Below, piece after piece: positions 34,001 to 44,190 of a stretch of DNA of 64,000 bases. Position numbers and translations under genes: made by a program. Origin of the DNA: Lumbricus terrestris (lineage: Eukaryota > Annelida > Clitellata > Crassiclitellata > Lumbricidae); the NCBI GenBank assembly GCA_949752735.1, contig OX457042.1:60019723-60083722 (forward strand), given 5' to 3'. The notes under the pieces were generated by a model. It was not told the DNA's origin. It was given only the letters and a program-made list of their open reading frames with translations, and searched no databases. Numbering within the stretch: the stretch's first letter is position 1; every line of letters begins with the position of its first letter.

Positions 34001-34566
34001 CTAGAGCACTTAGAACATTCGAAACACCTAAGAACACCCAGAGTCACTAAATAAATTCAAGTTACCTTTCTCTGAACATTGCTCAGGATATACTTCAAAC
34101 ATTATTAGAGTCACTTTAAATTTTGATTTCTGCATGCATTTTTCAATTACACGCATATTTCCATAGAGGTGATAGAATGGCTTATCCCCACGGATAGTCT
34201 AGACTGGTTAATTCCATCCGGGGGAATAGATAAATTCATCCCCCGATTAGCTTTCAGGGGATAGAATATCATGTGACACCGGCCTATTCTATTAAAGTCT
34301 AGTCTATATTCGGTTTGTATGGTCTTAATTTTAAGTGCTTAATGTTTTGGGGATGAGAAAGCAATGTTGGTTGAAGAAAAGAAGTAATCTGATCATAACT
34401 ATTATTATGAACAAATCAAGCTTCAAACTTCGTTGAAAGAAAGTTTTGATTGACTAAGAAAATGCTGTCAACTGTGTGCATGACATTGTATGTGTCACAA
34501 CATGCTACTAGCCTCACCATTAGCAATCACCAGAAGGCAGAGAACGAACGCCACGAATGTCTTCAT
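31093..34566 (-). CDS. predicted secreted four-cysteine peptide precursor (2 exons)
   Basis: Exon 1 is 34566-34518: an ATG preceded directly by an AG acceptor-like site (so a 5-prime UTR intron is possible), encoding the hydrophobic signal peptide MKTFVAFVLCLLVIAN and ending at a GTGAGG donor. Exon 2 is 31295-31093, after a TTTTAG acceptor; phase 1 joins phase 1 and the frame runs to TAA. The 83-residue product has a signal peptide, a KR pair (VEKRQVG, possible convertase site), an amphipathic-looking stretch (QVDRALESLLDEAYA) and four cysteines, CFNAC-(11)-CGIAC, then KGFHNIDHIN. CX3C...CX3C spacing fits a disulfide-linked helical hairpin. I recognise no family; hormone, defence peptide or toxin-like roles are all open. 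The 3.2-kb intron is full of transposons. Confidence 0.65.
31375..31432 (-). repeat. LINE 3-prime tail, reverse orientation
   Basis: CAGCGCCCCTTCAAG...TTCAGAGGCGCTCCCG is the complement of the LINE tail type seen at 26420, preceded by a TATG tail at 31350-31372. Confidence 0.55.
31733..32120. other. no supported gene; TAG/GTG-rich low complexity
   Basis: 31740-31880 is AGTAGTAG and GGTGGTGG low complexity. The rest shows nothing recognisable. Confidence 0.5.
32387..32847. mobile_element. 461-bp TIR element with TAAT target duplication
   Basis: The ends CGATGGCTTAGAGCACAGACG and its complement CGTCTGTGCTCTAAGCCATCG are flanked by TAAT (32383-32386 and 32848-32851). ACGTCGTATCTGCA and TACGACATTTGTGCA recur inside in both orientations. 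It sits in a Tc1/mariner copy: removing it joins CAGTCCACC-TAAT-GTTTTTGGCGATC, as in the related sequence at 40130. Confidence 0.8.
32903..33192 (-). pseudogene. Tc1/mariner transposase C-terminal remnant
   Basis: The minus strand reads SDLNPMDYQVW (the motif around the last catalytic Asp of DDE/D mariner-type transposases) near 33180, then after a frameshift METLLEKYPNLRRK and HIEHKL, the usual C-terminal end. Only the last third is present. A homologous remnant lies at 35930-36270. Confidence 0.8.
33197..33560. repeat. hAT-like non-autonomous element, ends unclear
   Basis: It starts GGGCGGAGACTTAGGGGG and shares GACTAAAAAAGGGTCGTCAG with the elements at 37703 and 42380. The right end is not clear. 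It seems to be inserted in the transposase remnant. Confidence 0.5.
33878..34282. mobile_element. CCGGTGTCACGAAAT TIR element, copy 4 (internally shortened)
   Basis: Ends CCGGTGTCACGAAATAGAG and ATCATGTGACACCGG, 405 bp. The section between AGTCGAA and ACAATGACACTAACAGG is shorter than in copies 1 and 3. It lies in the intron of the peptide gene. Confidence 0.8.
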
Positions 34567-34644
34567 CTGAAATGTATAGACATAAAGAAATCATGAGCAG
34601 GCATTATGTTTGCTAAGGCTTATCCCGCAGTTAGCTGTTTGTGA

Positions 34645-34814
34645 GGCGCCCTTGTAGCGGTATGTCCGCGTTACGGCGCCATATAAATTGACGTTATTAT
34701 TATTATTATTTTATTATTTTTTTCTTGCCCTGAGGTACTTCATTCCCCTAGGGACTTATGGACTATTATTAATTGAGAAATAAACGTCAATTATTATTAT
34801 TATTATTAATATTA

Positions 34815-34885
<71 letters not shown>

Positions 34886-34895
34886 GTCATCATTA
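34645..34895. repeat. LINE 3-prime tail followed by (TTA)n
   Basis: AGGCGCCCTTGTAGCGG...GGCGCCATATAAATTGACG then ATTATTATT runs at 34693-34885, just upstream of the peptide gene start. Confidence 0.7.
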
Positions 34896-35129
34896 TAATT
34901 AATCCTCTAAAAACAGAGTACTACGGCCTCGTCGTGCCCAGGCACGCGATGGCGTTGAATCGCTGTACAGTGACTGAAATCTTCTGGAACAGGAAGAAGG
35001 TTTCTTGTGGATCTTCTGTGACACGTGACATATGTATATATGTATATACATATATATGTGCTGCTGTATGATGGCTAATGCATGTCACACTCTAATTTTT
35101 AGTTCCCTGGACTGTCATGTAATTAAGCG

Positions 35130-35330
35130 GACTGTCCTCACACGCACCATGTTTTCTAGTGCACTGTCCATATGCACTGTCCAGACTGCCCTCATTCACA
35201 CCATGTTCAGTTGTTCACTAGTGCACTGTCCAGACTGTCTTCATTCACACCATATTTTTCTATTGCACAGTCTAAACTGTCCTCGTTCACACCATGTTTT
35301 CAAGTGCACTGTTCAGACTCCTCATTAACA
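35130..35330. repeat. degenerate minisatellite of about 60 bp (ACTGTCC.CATTCACACCATG)
   Basis: About four copies of CAGACTGTCCTCATTCACAC...TAGTGCACTGTC with substitutions and small indels. Confidence 0.8.
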
Positions 35331-35335
35331 ATAAT

Positions 35336-35345
35336 AATAATAATA

Positions 35346-35401
<56 letters not shown>

Positions 35402-35402
35402 C
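35336..35402. repeat. (TTA)n microsatellite
   Basis: ATT triplets preceded by AATAATAATAA. Confidence 0.95.
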
Positions 35403-35549
35403 ATTTATTAAACAAAACATGTTTTACAAAAAAAAGGACAAAAAGAACTTTGTTCAAGAGTTAACGACCCTCGTCACACGACAACTGTGAGAATGTGCCT
35501 CGAAATGCCACTGCATTAAATTATTATTATTATTTTTTTTTTTTTGACC

Positions 35550-35719
35550 TCACTAAGAGTGGTATAACGTTTGCTATGTTTGAAATATTTTGATGAAATC
35601 TGACCATGATGTGTAAATATGAATTGTCTATAAGCATGTAAAATTTCATTTGGAAATTCTTACTTTTGGCCAAGATATTGGCCAAAAAAAACTAGGGGGT
35701 CTTTTTTTGGCGCACCCTG
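35550..35719. mobile_element. Tc1/mariner-type terminal fragment (CAGGGTGCGCC family)
   Basis: Single copy of the unit seen twice at 6745-7135: AGAGTGGTATAACG, then TATGAATTGTCT, ending TTTTTGGCGCACCCTG with TA after it. Confidence 0.75.
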
Positions 35720-35839
35720 TAGACCTATGTCTGCAGCTGCAGAACATGTTGGCCTATAGCTGCACGTTCAATTTTGATGGTCGCAAGATTATTTTACCTA
35801 TCTTGCTCCATCGCTAGTAGAAATTTTCGATGTTATTCA

Positions 35840-36300
35840 AATCAAGCGGAACAAAAGTTGCATGTAGATCACTTTTAGTGAGACGACCAACTGTTTTTAG
35901 ACAGCTAAAAACATAATGCAACAAAGGACGATTTTATCAAGTCACATCTCAAACAACTGTCATCAAATAACTAGTATAGATAGTGCTCGCCAACTTGTGT
36001 TTAATGTGTCCACCACCACACTTGTTCTGAGTCTCTCTATGTAGGTCTAGAGTTCTTGATGGCCTGTTGATGTGCACCAAAGGAAAGTCTTCCAATGTCA
36101 ACTCCTATGCGACCATCAATATTCTCCTAACGCTCTTGGATTTGACCCCCGATTGGGGAATTTCTCCAGCATTTTGCTAGCACTCCACACTTGATGATCT
36201 ATCGGGTTCAAATTCAGTGATTTGGGTCATTGGCTCTTCTCAATGAAACCAGGATAACTGATATTGAACCGGTTTCCTTTCATTAACGTCATCTTTCGTA
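35840..36300 (-). pseudogene. Tc1/mariner transposase C-terminal remnant, second copy
   Basis: The minus strand reads LNLNPIDHQVW near 36200, then frames with MLEKFPNRGSNP, decayed by stops. AACAAAAGTTGCATG...CTTTTAGTGAG at 35850-35882 matches the TIR-proximal sequence at 40100. Confidence 0.75.
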
Positions 36301-36490
36301 ACTCTTAATTTAACTTTTAATTTATCTGCACTCTCTGTTTACCAGATCAACCAGTGTTTATAGCTAAGTTGTCTTGAAGACCATGAACATCATGATTATT
36401 GCTGAATACACATGTCATCTCACATTGGCACCGTTACCATTTTAATCTGACATTTTACAGATCTCCTTTCATCTACGACATATTTCTTAA

Positions 36491-36765
36491 CCCTCACGCT
36501 ACCAAGCTTTTTTGTGACACAGACTAAGAAGGTGGGGGTGGTCTGAATTTTGGATTTAGTTTGAGATATCATGTCTTAAACCTAAATATACCGTTTTGCG
36601 CATAAATGAATGGTCCATTCATAGGTGCATTGCAATGCACCTATGAATGGACCATTCATTTATGCGCAAAACGGTATATTTAGGTTTAAGACATATGAAT
36701 ATAGCTCGAAATAAAATTTAAAAAACATGAGGACCCTTTGATTCCATAAACGTTTACTTGAGGAT
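36491..36765. mobile_element. truncated piggyBac-like element carrying a palindrome
   Basis: TTAA then CCCTCACGCTACCAAGC and TTTTTTGTGACACAGACTA, homologous to 20885 onward. The right end is lost near 36765, where it meets a repeat shared with 19690. The palindrome at 36571-36694 replaces the sequence found at this position in the other copy. Confidence 0.7.
36571..36694. repeat. perfect 124-bp palindrome (2 x 62 bp, no spacer)
   Basis: Checked base by base: the left half ends ...GGTGCATTG at 36632 and the right half starts CAATGCACC at 36633, and all 62 positions pair. The right half is the copy homologous to 21005-21050 in the other element; the left half is its inverted duplicate. Confidence 0.95.
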
Positions 36766-36924
36766 CCAGATTTGACGCGGGCCTATGACAACAGAGGCAG
36801 GTGCCACCGGCAAAAATTTCTTCGGCATAATATTACAGCTCCTTACGTATGAAGCTTCTCCACGCTTGTTCTTAAATTAAAATTCTGAAATACAGTATCC
36901 ACATCGAATAAACCGATAACACTC

Positions 36925-37028
36925 ATGCATGCATTCACACATGCATCCATACATACAGTCATACATACACACAGACATGAATGCATGCATGCATACATAC
37001 ATACATACATACATACATACATACATAC

Positions 37029-37059
<31 letters not shown>

Positions 37060-37320
37060 CATACATACATACATACATACATACATCCATACATACATAC
37101 ATACATACATACATACATACATACATACATACATACATACATACATACATACATACATACATACATACATACATGCATGCATGCATGCATGCATGCATGC
37201 ATGCATGCATGCATGCATGCATGCATGCATGCATGCATACATACATACATACATACATACATACATACATACATACATACATACATACATACATACATAC
37301 ATACATACATACATGCGTGC
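36925..37320. repeat. (CATA)n with an internal (CATG)n block
   Basis: ACAT tetramers flank a pure ATGC tetramer block at 37172-37240. All open frames across it are artefacts. Confidence 0.95.
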
Positions 37321-37702
37321 ATAGGCTACACACATACCTTGAAATAGCGTATCCATAAAAGTGACAGATTTTTTTGAGCTTTTATGATGCATGATAGCAA
37401 TATCGTTAACCCAACTCTGAATCGATTTGAAATGAGTTTTGCGCATGTCAATGATCAAGTCGGTCGCTGTATTAACTTCGGTGTAAATTCAGTTAGCATA
37501 CAGTGCATGTAGGTCTTTGTAGTCAGGGCCTCTGACATGACTTGGAGGCCCTGGGCCACAACTAATTTTCAAGGCCTTCTCATTCAATAATCTACGTCGA
37601 AACTCTGAATCGCTATGAGATCTTGCTTCAATGTCAACATGTCTCATAATATTTGAAGGATTTAAAATAAAATTATTTGAATAATCTGATAGGCCTGCAT
37701 TG

Positions 37703-38014
37703 CAAGGGCGGATACAGAAATTTTCGAAGGGGGCCAACATTTTCGGCCGTGTCGTCAACCGACCGACAGGGAAAAATTTTCGTCTTACCAACCGCCAAAA
37801 AAGTTGATGACTTTTTTTTTAGTCGTCCGTCTTTCGTCTGAGAGATACCGTTTCAGCAGATGGGGGCCACGTCCCATGTGATTTTTCCCGGGGAAGGGGA
37901 CCTGGTGTCCTGCAGCATTTTTTAATGGCTTGTTGAAACCAAATGGGGGGGCCACGTCCCATGCAATTTTTTCATGGGGTCATGGCCGGATTGGCCCCCC
38001 TGGATCCGCCCTTG
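37703..38014. mobile_element. 312-bp hAT-like MITE with 8-bp target duplication
   Basis: Ends CAAGGGCGGATACAG and CTGGATCCGCCCTTG. The target duplication is CTGCATTG (37695-37702) versus CTACATTG (38015-38022), one mismatch. Subterminal GGGGCCACGTCCCATG occurs twice. Confidence 0.85.
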
Positions 38015-38019
38015 CTACA

Positions 38020-38288
38020 TTGTCAATTGTTAAATGCTGTACAATCACATTTTCTTGGTTCAAAACTCCATTCTGTATCAGTCACGTTTGTTACAGTCAT
38101 CAAAGTCTCTTGAAGGTCACTTTCTGTTTGTGATATATTTATTTCTCGAAGATCTTCTATCTGGCTGAACCTATTGCTATTATCAGGATGTGCAAAGAAA
38201 TTTGAAATTTTCGGCTTGCTGAAGCAGCTTCCTTTTATCGAGCCAATTTCTTTCGTTTCTCATGTCCACTTTCGAATGATCTCTTCAT
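38020..38288 (-). pseudogene. hAT/ZMYM-type transposon protein N-terminal remnant
   Basis: The ATG at 38288 reads MKRSFESGHEKRKKLAR and then a stop; a shifted frame continues KPKISNFFAHPDNSNRF. The SG.EKRKK...PKISNFF order is the usual N-terminus of hAT-type transposases with a TTF-type zinc finger. It is split from its continuation by the MITE at 37703-38014. Confidence 0.6.
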
Positions 38289-38839
38289 CTTTCTGCGGCC
38301 TATGAGATTAAGTTAAAATAATATTTATATGTAAATGTAATACAATAGACTAATAGTCAGGGGGAATATTTGCTATGTTTTCAATAAAATTGAAATCGTG
38401 GTCAATTTTGTCAAATTGACTGATATTGTTAAACTATTTTAATATAGATTAAATATAAATTTCCTAAGTTAAAAACAAAGCCCCTAATCGTGCCCTCATC
38501 GGCCTCATTCCTCTCGAATTCGTCCACCACCACATTCATTTTCTACACTGCCCCAAACCCCAATTCCTGGCTACACCACGGCACAGAGACTAAGAAAGTA
38601 CGAATATGTATGGGCCTACATAGCTATAGTATAATAGTGTACTGTGATAACCTATAAGGACCAAACTTTTTACATTTTTATTTATAAAGATTGTACCCCA
38701 AGTAAAAAAATCGAATGATGTCGTACCTCCAGTAAAGTCAGGTCAGAAAAAATGCCATTGCGAAGTCCCCTTGCAGTGACAACTACAAGTCCATTTAATC
38801 ATTGGTGAGATCGTTTATTAGTGTCGTAGCCGATATAGA

Positions 38840-39500
38840 GAGCAAAATTTAGTTTGAATCATAAAATTTTATCAACAAATAAAAGGTAAAATTGGTCTAT
38901 GACCCCTGTAAGAAAGAGCCAACCTATAGTGCTGTGGGATTATTTAGACTAGCACAGATTTAAAATAGCCTATCTGGTTTAATATTTTGTTAATTTCAAA
39001 TGCAAATTAACCCCATGTTTGCTTTTTATGGCAAGAATGGTTTAAAAACCAGCCTCAACCCGATAATATTATATTAACGTGCTGAAAGGACTCACGAAAT
39101 TTAAAGCTCGATCATAAAATAACTAATTCTCAGGTCAATTCAGCTCTCTGCTAGTATGTTTGATCTCTATATAGCCTACTATAGCCTGAGAATTTCTGGA
39201 TTTGGAGCTTTCAACCATTTATACATTATTTCTTTCAAAATTGTAGCAATTGAACCAAACAGTAAACATAAATATGCTGCATGCACTGTATAGAGTGTGA
39301 GTCTTATTATAATATTATCATGTGAAAGAAAGAAATGACGGTGCTGTAACATGTTGCAACGCTAAAAATCATTGCTGATCAAAGAAATATGGACACAAAG
39401 TCCATAAACTCAAAGAAAATTTATATTTCTGGAATTTTTCACGTACCAGGCGCCTGACGTACCCCTAGGGTACGTACCACAGTGTGAGGATCTCTGGCCT
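38840..39500 (+). mobile_element. hAT-like dispersed element, inverse homologue of 44208-44872
   Basis: The reverse complement matches 44220-44870 over many blocks (GAAAAATTCCAGAAATATAA, GTTTATGGACTTT.TGTCC, AACCAGATATTTTAAATCTG-like). It ends at about 39500 near ACCACAGTGTGAGGATCTC. Confidence 0.65.
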
Positions 39501-39929
39501 AGATGTGTACAAAATTATATATTATGGGCTAGTACAAAAATTGTTTCTTGCAATATCCTAGGCCTAATATATCAAAATGCCTGATAAATTTCACTTCCTG
39601 TAGTGACCTACTACAAGTAGGTCTATTTATAAAATAATCACTTGAAGCAATTAAATAATGACATCATTTAGGCTAGCTGAATCCTTGAGAAAAGTTAGAA
39701 AGTAAGGAATAGCGGGAAAAAAAGGTGGAAAAATAATAACAGACAGTACATAAATAAATAAAGTTAAATAATTTTAAAAAATGTTTTCCCCACGTTGACG
39801 GTGATACAAAATTTTATATCCCTCCATATGGAATGGCATTCACCCTTTTCCACAAACTAAGCTCATGTCAGGGCACTTCCCCGCATCCTATCGCCATCTT
39901 TTCACACGAGCTTCTGTGCTGAAATTGAC

Positions 39930-39963
39930 TCTTTATGGTCCTTGCTGCGAAAGGCGCTCTATA
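39930..39963 (+). repeat. LINE 3-prime end remnant, cut by the element at 39964
   Basis: CTTGCTGCGAAAGGCGCTCTATA matches the LINE tail at 20445. A Tc1/mariner-type end begins immediately after its TA. Confidence 0.6.
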
Positions 39964-40320
39964 CAGGGTGCGCCAAAAAAGACCCCCCTAGGTTTTTTTC
40001 CAATGTCTTGACCAAAAGTAAGAATTTCGGCATGAAATTTTACAGTCTTATAGACAATTCATATTTACACATTATGGCCAGATTTCACCAAAATATTTCA
40101 AACGGAACAAAAGTTATGCCACTTTTAGTGAGTCCACCCACCGTTTTTTGTCGATTCAAAAACAAGCCCAACAAAAAGTAGGTTTTTGCCAATATCTTGG
40201 CCAAAAGTAAGAATTTCGAAATGAAATTTTACAGGTTTATAGACAATTCATATTTACATGTGATGGCCAGATTTGACCCACCATTTTTTGACTTTTTTGA
40301 ATCACCAAAAAACATTTGTA
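39964..40320. mobile_element. Tc1/mariner-type element end, CAGGGTGCGCC family, tandem dimer
   Basis: TA then CAGGGTGCGCCAAAAAAGAC. A second unit starts near 40170 (TAGGTTTTTGCCAATATCTTGG). Reverse orientation relative to 6745-7135. Confidence 0.75.
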
Positions 40321-40406
40321 GGTACGAAACGAAACGATAATATACAATTATTTGCAACAGACACTGCATTCAACACAAGGCGTTCAATAAAACTTTCTGC
40401 TGTAGT

Positions 40407-40649
40407 CAGTGGCGTAGCCAGGAATTTATAATGGGGGGCTGGTTTTTTATGGCCTGGCCGGATGCCATTCCTGACACCAACCGAACAGTGTTGCAGTAAA
40501 TAAAAGGGAATAAAGTAAGAAAAACCATTGTTACTACAAACAATTGTTATGTTTTTCTTATTTAAGTAGATAAAAAACCTTTAAAAAAACTTCTTCATAA
40601 GCCAATGGGGAGTTCAACCCCCGAAGCTTCCCCCTTGGCTACGCCACTG
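40407..40649. mobile_element. hAT-like MITE with CAGTGGCGTAGCCAGG ends
   Basis: CAGTGGCGTAGCCAGGAATT opens and CCCTTGGCTACGCCACTG closes. The 8-bp flanks GCTGTAGT and GCTACAGT match at six positions. A second copy lies at 53482. Confidence 0.8.
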
Positions 40650-40879
40650 GCTACAGTAGTCAAAGGCATTTGAGTCTGACGCTGTTTTGATGATCATCAT
40701 TGATTTCTTGAATCAATGTCTCTCTGATCAATTCTCTGCTCGTTGTCTATTTTGCTTCATGGCCTAAAAGTATCTCCATCCCAACCATCCAACCCACATC
40801 CATAGCTCAGTAACAATTTATGTCGCAGGATAGCATGCGGCGCAGTTTGCGCAGGTATGTGTATGCATGTGTGCATGCA

Positions 40880-41735
40880 GGTACGTGTGTAGGCCTATGT
40901 ATCTATCTATTTACGTACGTTTGCATTGTATGTATGTATGTATGTATGTATGTATGTATGTATGTATGTATGTATGTATGTATGTATGTATGTATGTATG
41001 TATGTATGTATGTATGTATGTATGTATGCATGTATGCATGTATGCATGCATGTATGCATGTATGTACGTACGTTTGTATGTATGTATGTATGTATGTATG
41101 CCCTATATACGTGTGTAGGCCTATGTATTTATCTATTTACGTACGTTTGCATTGTATGTATGTATGTATGTATGTATGTATGTATGTATGTATGTATGTA
41201 TGTATGTATGTATGTATGTATGTATGTATGTATGTATGTATGTATGTATGTATGTATGTATGTATGCATGCATGTATGCATGCATGTATGCATGTATGTA
41301 CGTACGTTTGTATGTATGTATGTATGTATGTATGTATGTATGCCCTATATACGTGTGCAGGCCTATGTATTTATGTATGTATGTACGTACGTACGTACGT
41401 ACGTGCGCATGCATGTATGTATGTATGTATGTATGTATGTATGTATGTATGTATGTATGTATGTATGTATGTATGTATGTATGTATGTATGTATGTATGT
41501 ATGTATGTATGTATGTATGTATGTATGTATGTATGTATGCATGTATGTATGTATGTATGTATGTATGTATGTGTGTATGTGTGTATGTGTGTTTGTATGT
41601 ATGTATGTATGTATGTTAGTATGTATTGTATGTATGTATGTATGTATGTATGTATGTATGTATGTATGTATGTATGTATGTATGTATGTATGTATGTATG
41701 TATATATGTATGTTTGTATGCATGCATGTATGACA
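40880..41735. repeat. (TATG)n array with 226-242-bp higher-order repeat
   Basis: TAGGCCTATGTAT.TAT-type anchors recur at 40891, 41117 and 41359, each with ACGTACGTTTG and GCATGCATGTATGC variants between pure TATG runs. The long Met-Tyr-Val-Cys frame (351 codons) is an artefact. Confidence 0.95.
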
Positions 41736-41773
41736 TACATACGCCCACACCTGGGTGTTTATATATATATATA

Positions 41774-42350
41774 GGCGGTGTTCGGAAAAACCGAACCTCA
41801 ACAATAGATAAAGAAATTAACACCAAACATGTAAAAATATTATTGAGAATAAAACTATTCTGTTCGCCACTATAAACTTAACGATTAACTATATTTTTTA
41901 CTAGCTGTGGTACCCGGCGTTGCCAGGGAAATTCAGGATACAACCAGCTCCCGGCCAAAACCACACCACACACCGTCCCATCCCACCTCCACCCTACAAC
42001 ACCCCACCACACTCCGACCTCCACCTTTACGCCACCCGTGAAATTTTGGTTTTCGGAAAAATTCCCCCACTCCCCACCCCCAATCTCCCATACCACACAC
42101 CCCTCCCACCCCAACCCCAGTACCCACACTCCCCACCCACGATTCAGCAATTAGTCAGTGGCAAGCTCGTCTTTGGGCGTGTGCTGAGGCCGAATGTGGA
42201 AATTTTGAACGCACATGATTACTAACAAATGACAGTTATCTGATTCTTGCCCTTTAAACTGAAGTTTCTCCATTTTTTTATTAAAATGTGCATATTATTA
42301 CACAAATTATCGTAGCAATAAGAGAGGTTCGTGTTTTTCCGAACACCGTG
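41774..42350. mobile_element. TIR element with GGTGTTCGGAAAAAC ends
   Basis: GGCGGTGTTCGGAAAAACCGAACCTC at the left and GAGGTTCGTGTTTTTCCGAACACCGTG at the right are inverted, with TATA on both flanks. Inside, 41905-42150 is a GTTGCCAGGGAAATT family member with a CCCACACC-rich block. No transposase is visible. Confidence 0.75.
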
Positions 42351-42379
42351 TATATTATATAATTTATATACATTATAAT

Positions 42380-42648
42380 TAGTGGCGGCGCTGGGGGCTA
42401 GGGGCTAAGTCGCCTAAAAAGGTCATCCATTTACCCTTGTAAAAATGAAATATTTGCACGATTAACTCCCCTTTAGCCCCTAAAAAAACGCAAAGGTACG
42501 CACGAGGTTTAGCAGACAGTTTGGCGGATACGAAAGAGGACCATTTTCCCAAGATTTCGACCAAATGACTAAAAAAGGTCGTCAGAAACGGAAAATTTTC
42601 TTACGCAAATTCAACCCCCCCAAAACTGAAATCCTGGCGTCGCCACTG
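42380..42648. mobile_element. 269-bp hAT-like MITE with perfect 8-bp target duplication
   Basis: ATTATAAT at 42372-42379 and 42649-42656. Ends TAGTGGCGGCGCTGG and CCTGGCGTCGCCACTG. The interior GACTAAAAAAGGTCGTCAG is shared with 33361 and related elements. Confidence 0.85.
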
Positions 42649-43031
42649 ATTATAATATGAATTACGCAGTTTCAGCTGCGGTTCACTGGAGAAATCGTTA
42701 TTGGAGGTGAAACATCTTAGTTCGGATCATAAATAGAAATGATTTTATATCAAACGAATGAAAGATCGACGCAGCTAACGAGTTTATTTTCACGAACAGA
42801 ATCACGTTCTGGTCGTTTAAAGTGGCTTATTCACTCTTCGCTTCGATATCGATCGTAGGCCTACGCCTTCAACTGAGTTTACGGCAATGTAGACTACACA
42901 CTTGCATGCATACAAAGGTATTGGAGATCTGTTTTTTAGGTCGAGTCGTGTAGAACTGTTTTATACATGGCGAGTGGTCGGCACTGACTACGACTATAAT
43001 ACGGCTGTCGCGATGGTCGCTTCCTCTGATG

Positions 43032-43096
43032 CCCTATACATGCCCTACATGCCCTACATGCCCTACATGCCCTATATGCCCTACATGCCCTACATG
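43032..43096. repeat. 9-bp minisatellite (CCCTACATG)n
   Basis: About seven copies of CCCTACATG with one CCCTATATG variant. Confidence 0.95.
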
Positions 43097-44190
43097 TCCG
43101 CTCGGCTGCGAACCGATTGACCCGAACACTTAGACGACGCTCACCTGCAGTAATGTTGTGGCAATAAGAAGACGACATACATGTACGTGTAGTACAACAG
43201 ATTCTTCTCAGTCTCACGATAAATCTCAACTCCTTACTGTATGCCTTTATATTCTATAGCGGAAGCTGTAGCTCTCCGAAGCGATCGTCAGCCTCTGTTA
43301 ATTGCAGTTAAATCAGTCGGCTGGATTACTCGCATACTCATACTATAGCTACGTCTGCTCATCCCCCTCTCTCTGTGTCTCTGTGTCTCTGTGTCTCTTG
43401 TATCTGTCCTTGTTCGGTTGTATATCTCTGTCCACGTGGCATCTAGTCAGTTGGTGAGTGTGCTTGTACTTCAGACCACCTGGCTCCTTTTTGTTCTGAC
43501 ATTTGTACGTTTGTGTGTCTGTCAGCCTGTGTGATCACTAAGTGCAGTCATTATTCTTTCAGTTACTCATGCCTTCCATCGACGATCAGGCGCCACAGAA
43601 GTCAACCCCTTCACATACACTGACTCACATACAAAATTCAGTTTTCGATTTCTTATATTCACATTGTGTCGGCTGTCGTGATGGTCAAACAAGGCCGAGT
43701 GATTAAGCGAATACTTCATGAGTTAACCAGACGACATTTTAGGAAAAGAAAAGTATACAGGGTATTCATTGTCCACAGTCATGGCTTAAATCATAGAGAG
43801 TGAAGGAATTCCCTACCACTTTAAATTTGGGGAGGACACGTGGAGCAATTCTCTCCCACAAATCGTTATGGCTCCGAGGCAGTGCATGGCATGCGAACAG
43901 TCTCACAAAACCTTCTGGAATCATTGTTATTATAAAAAATAATAGCTTTGAAGAGACCTCCGTACCTTTTACCCCTCCCATCCAAAAAAAATGTTGGTTT
44001 AGACTTTAGGGAAGGGTCAGCAGGAATTGAATAGGAAGAATCTGGATAAAATTTTGTGAAAGAGCTGTTTTTAAAAAGTGATTAAGTTATTCGTGCATGG
44101 AGTTCGCCAGCGAAAGAGACGATAGGGTAAAGAGTGAGAATGGAGAAGGGAGTGAGAGAGTTCACCAGAGTAAATACTAAATTTGCATCT
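43097..44190. other. no supported gene
   Basis: Contains a short CTCTGTGT tract (43365-43395). Nothing else recognised. Confidence 0.5.

Noticed and set aside
40820..41875. 351-codon plus-strand frame of Met-Tyr-Val-Cys repeats (and similar frames at 20467-20804, 26587-27023, 36877-37458)
   Set aside because: Pure products of CATA/TATG tetramers, which are open in several frames; no domain, splice or start evidence.
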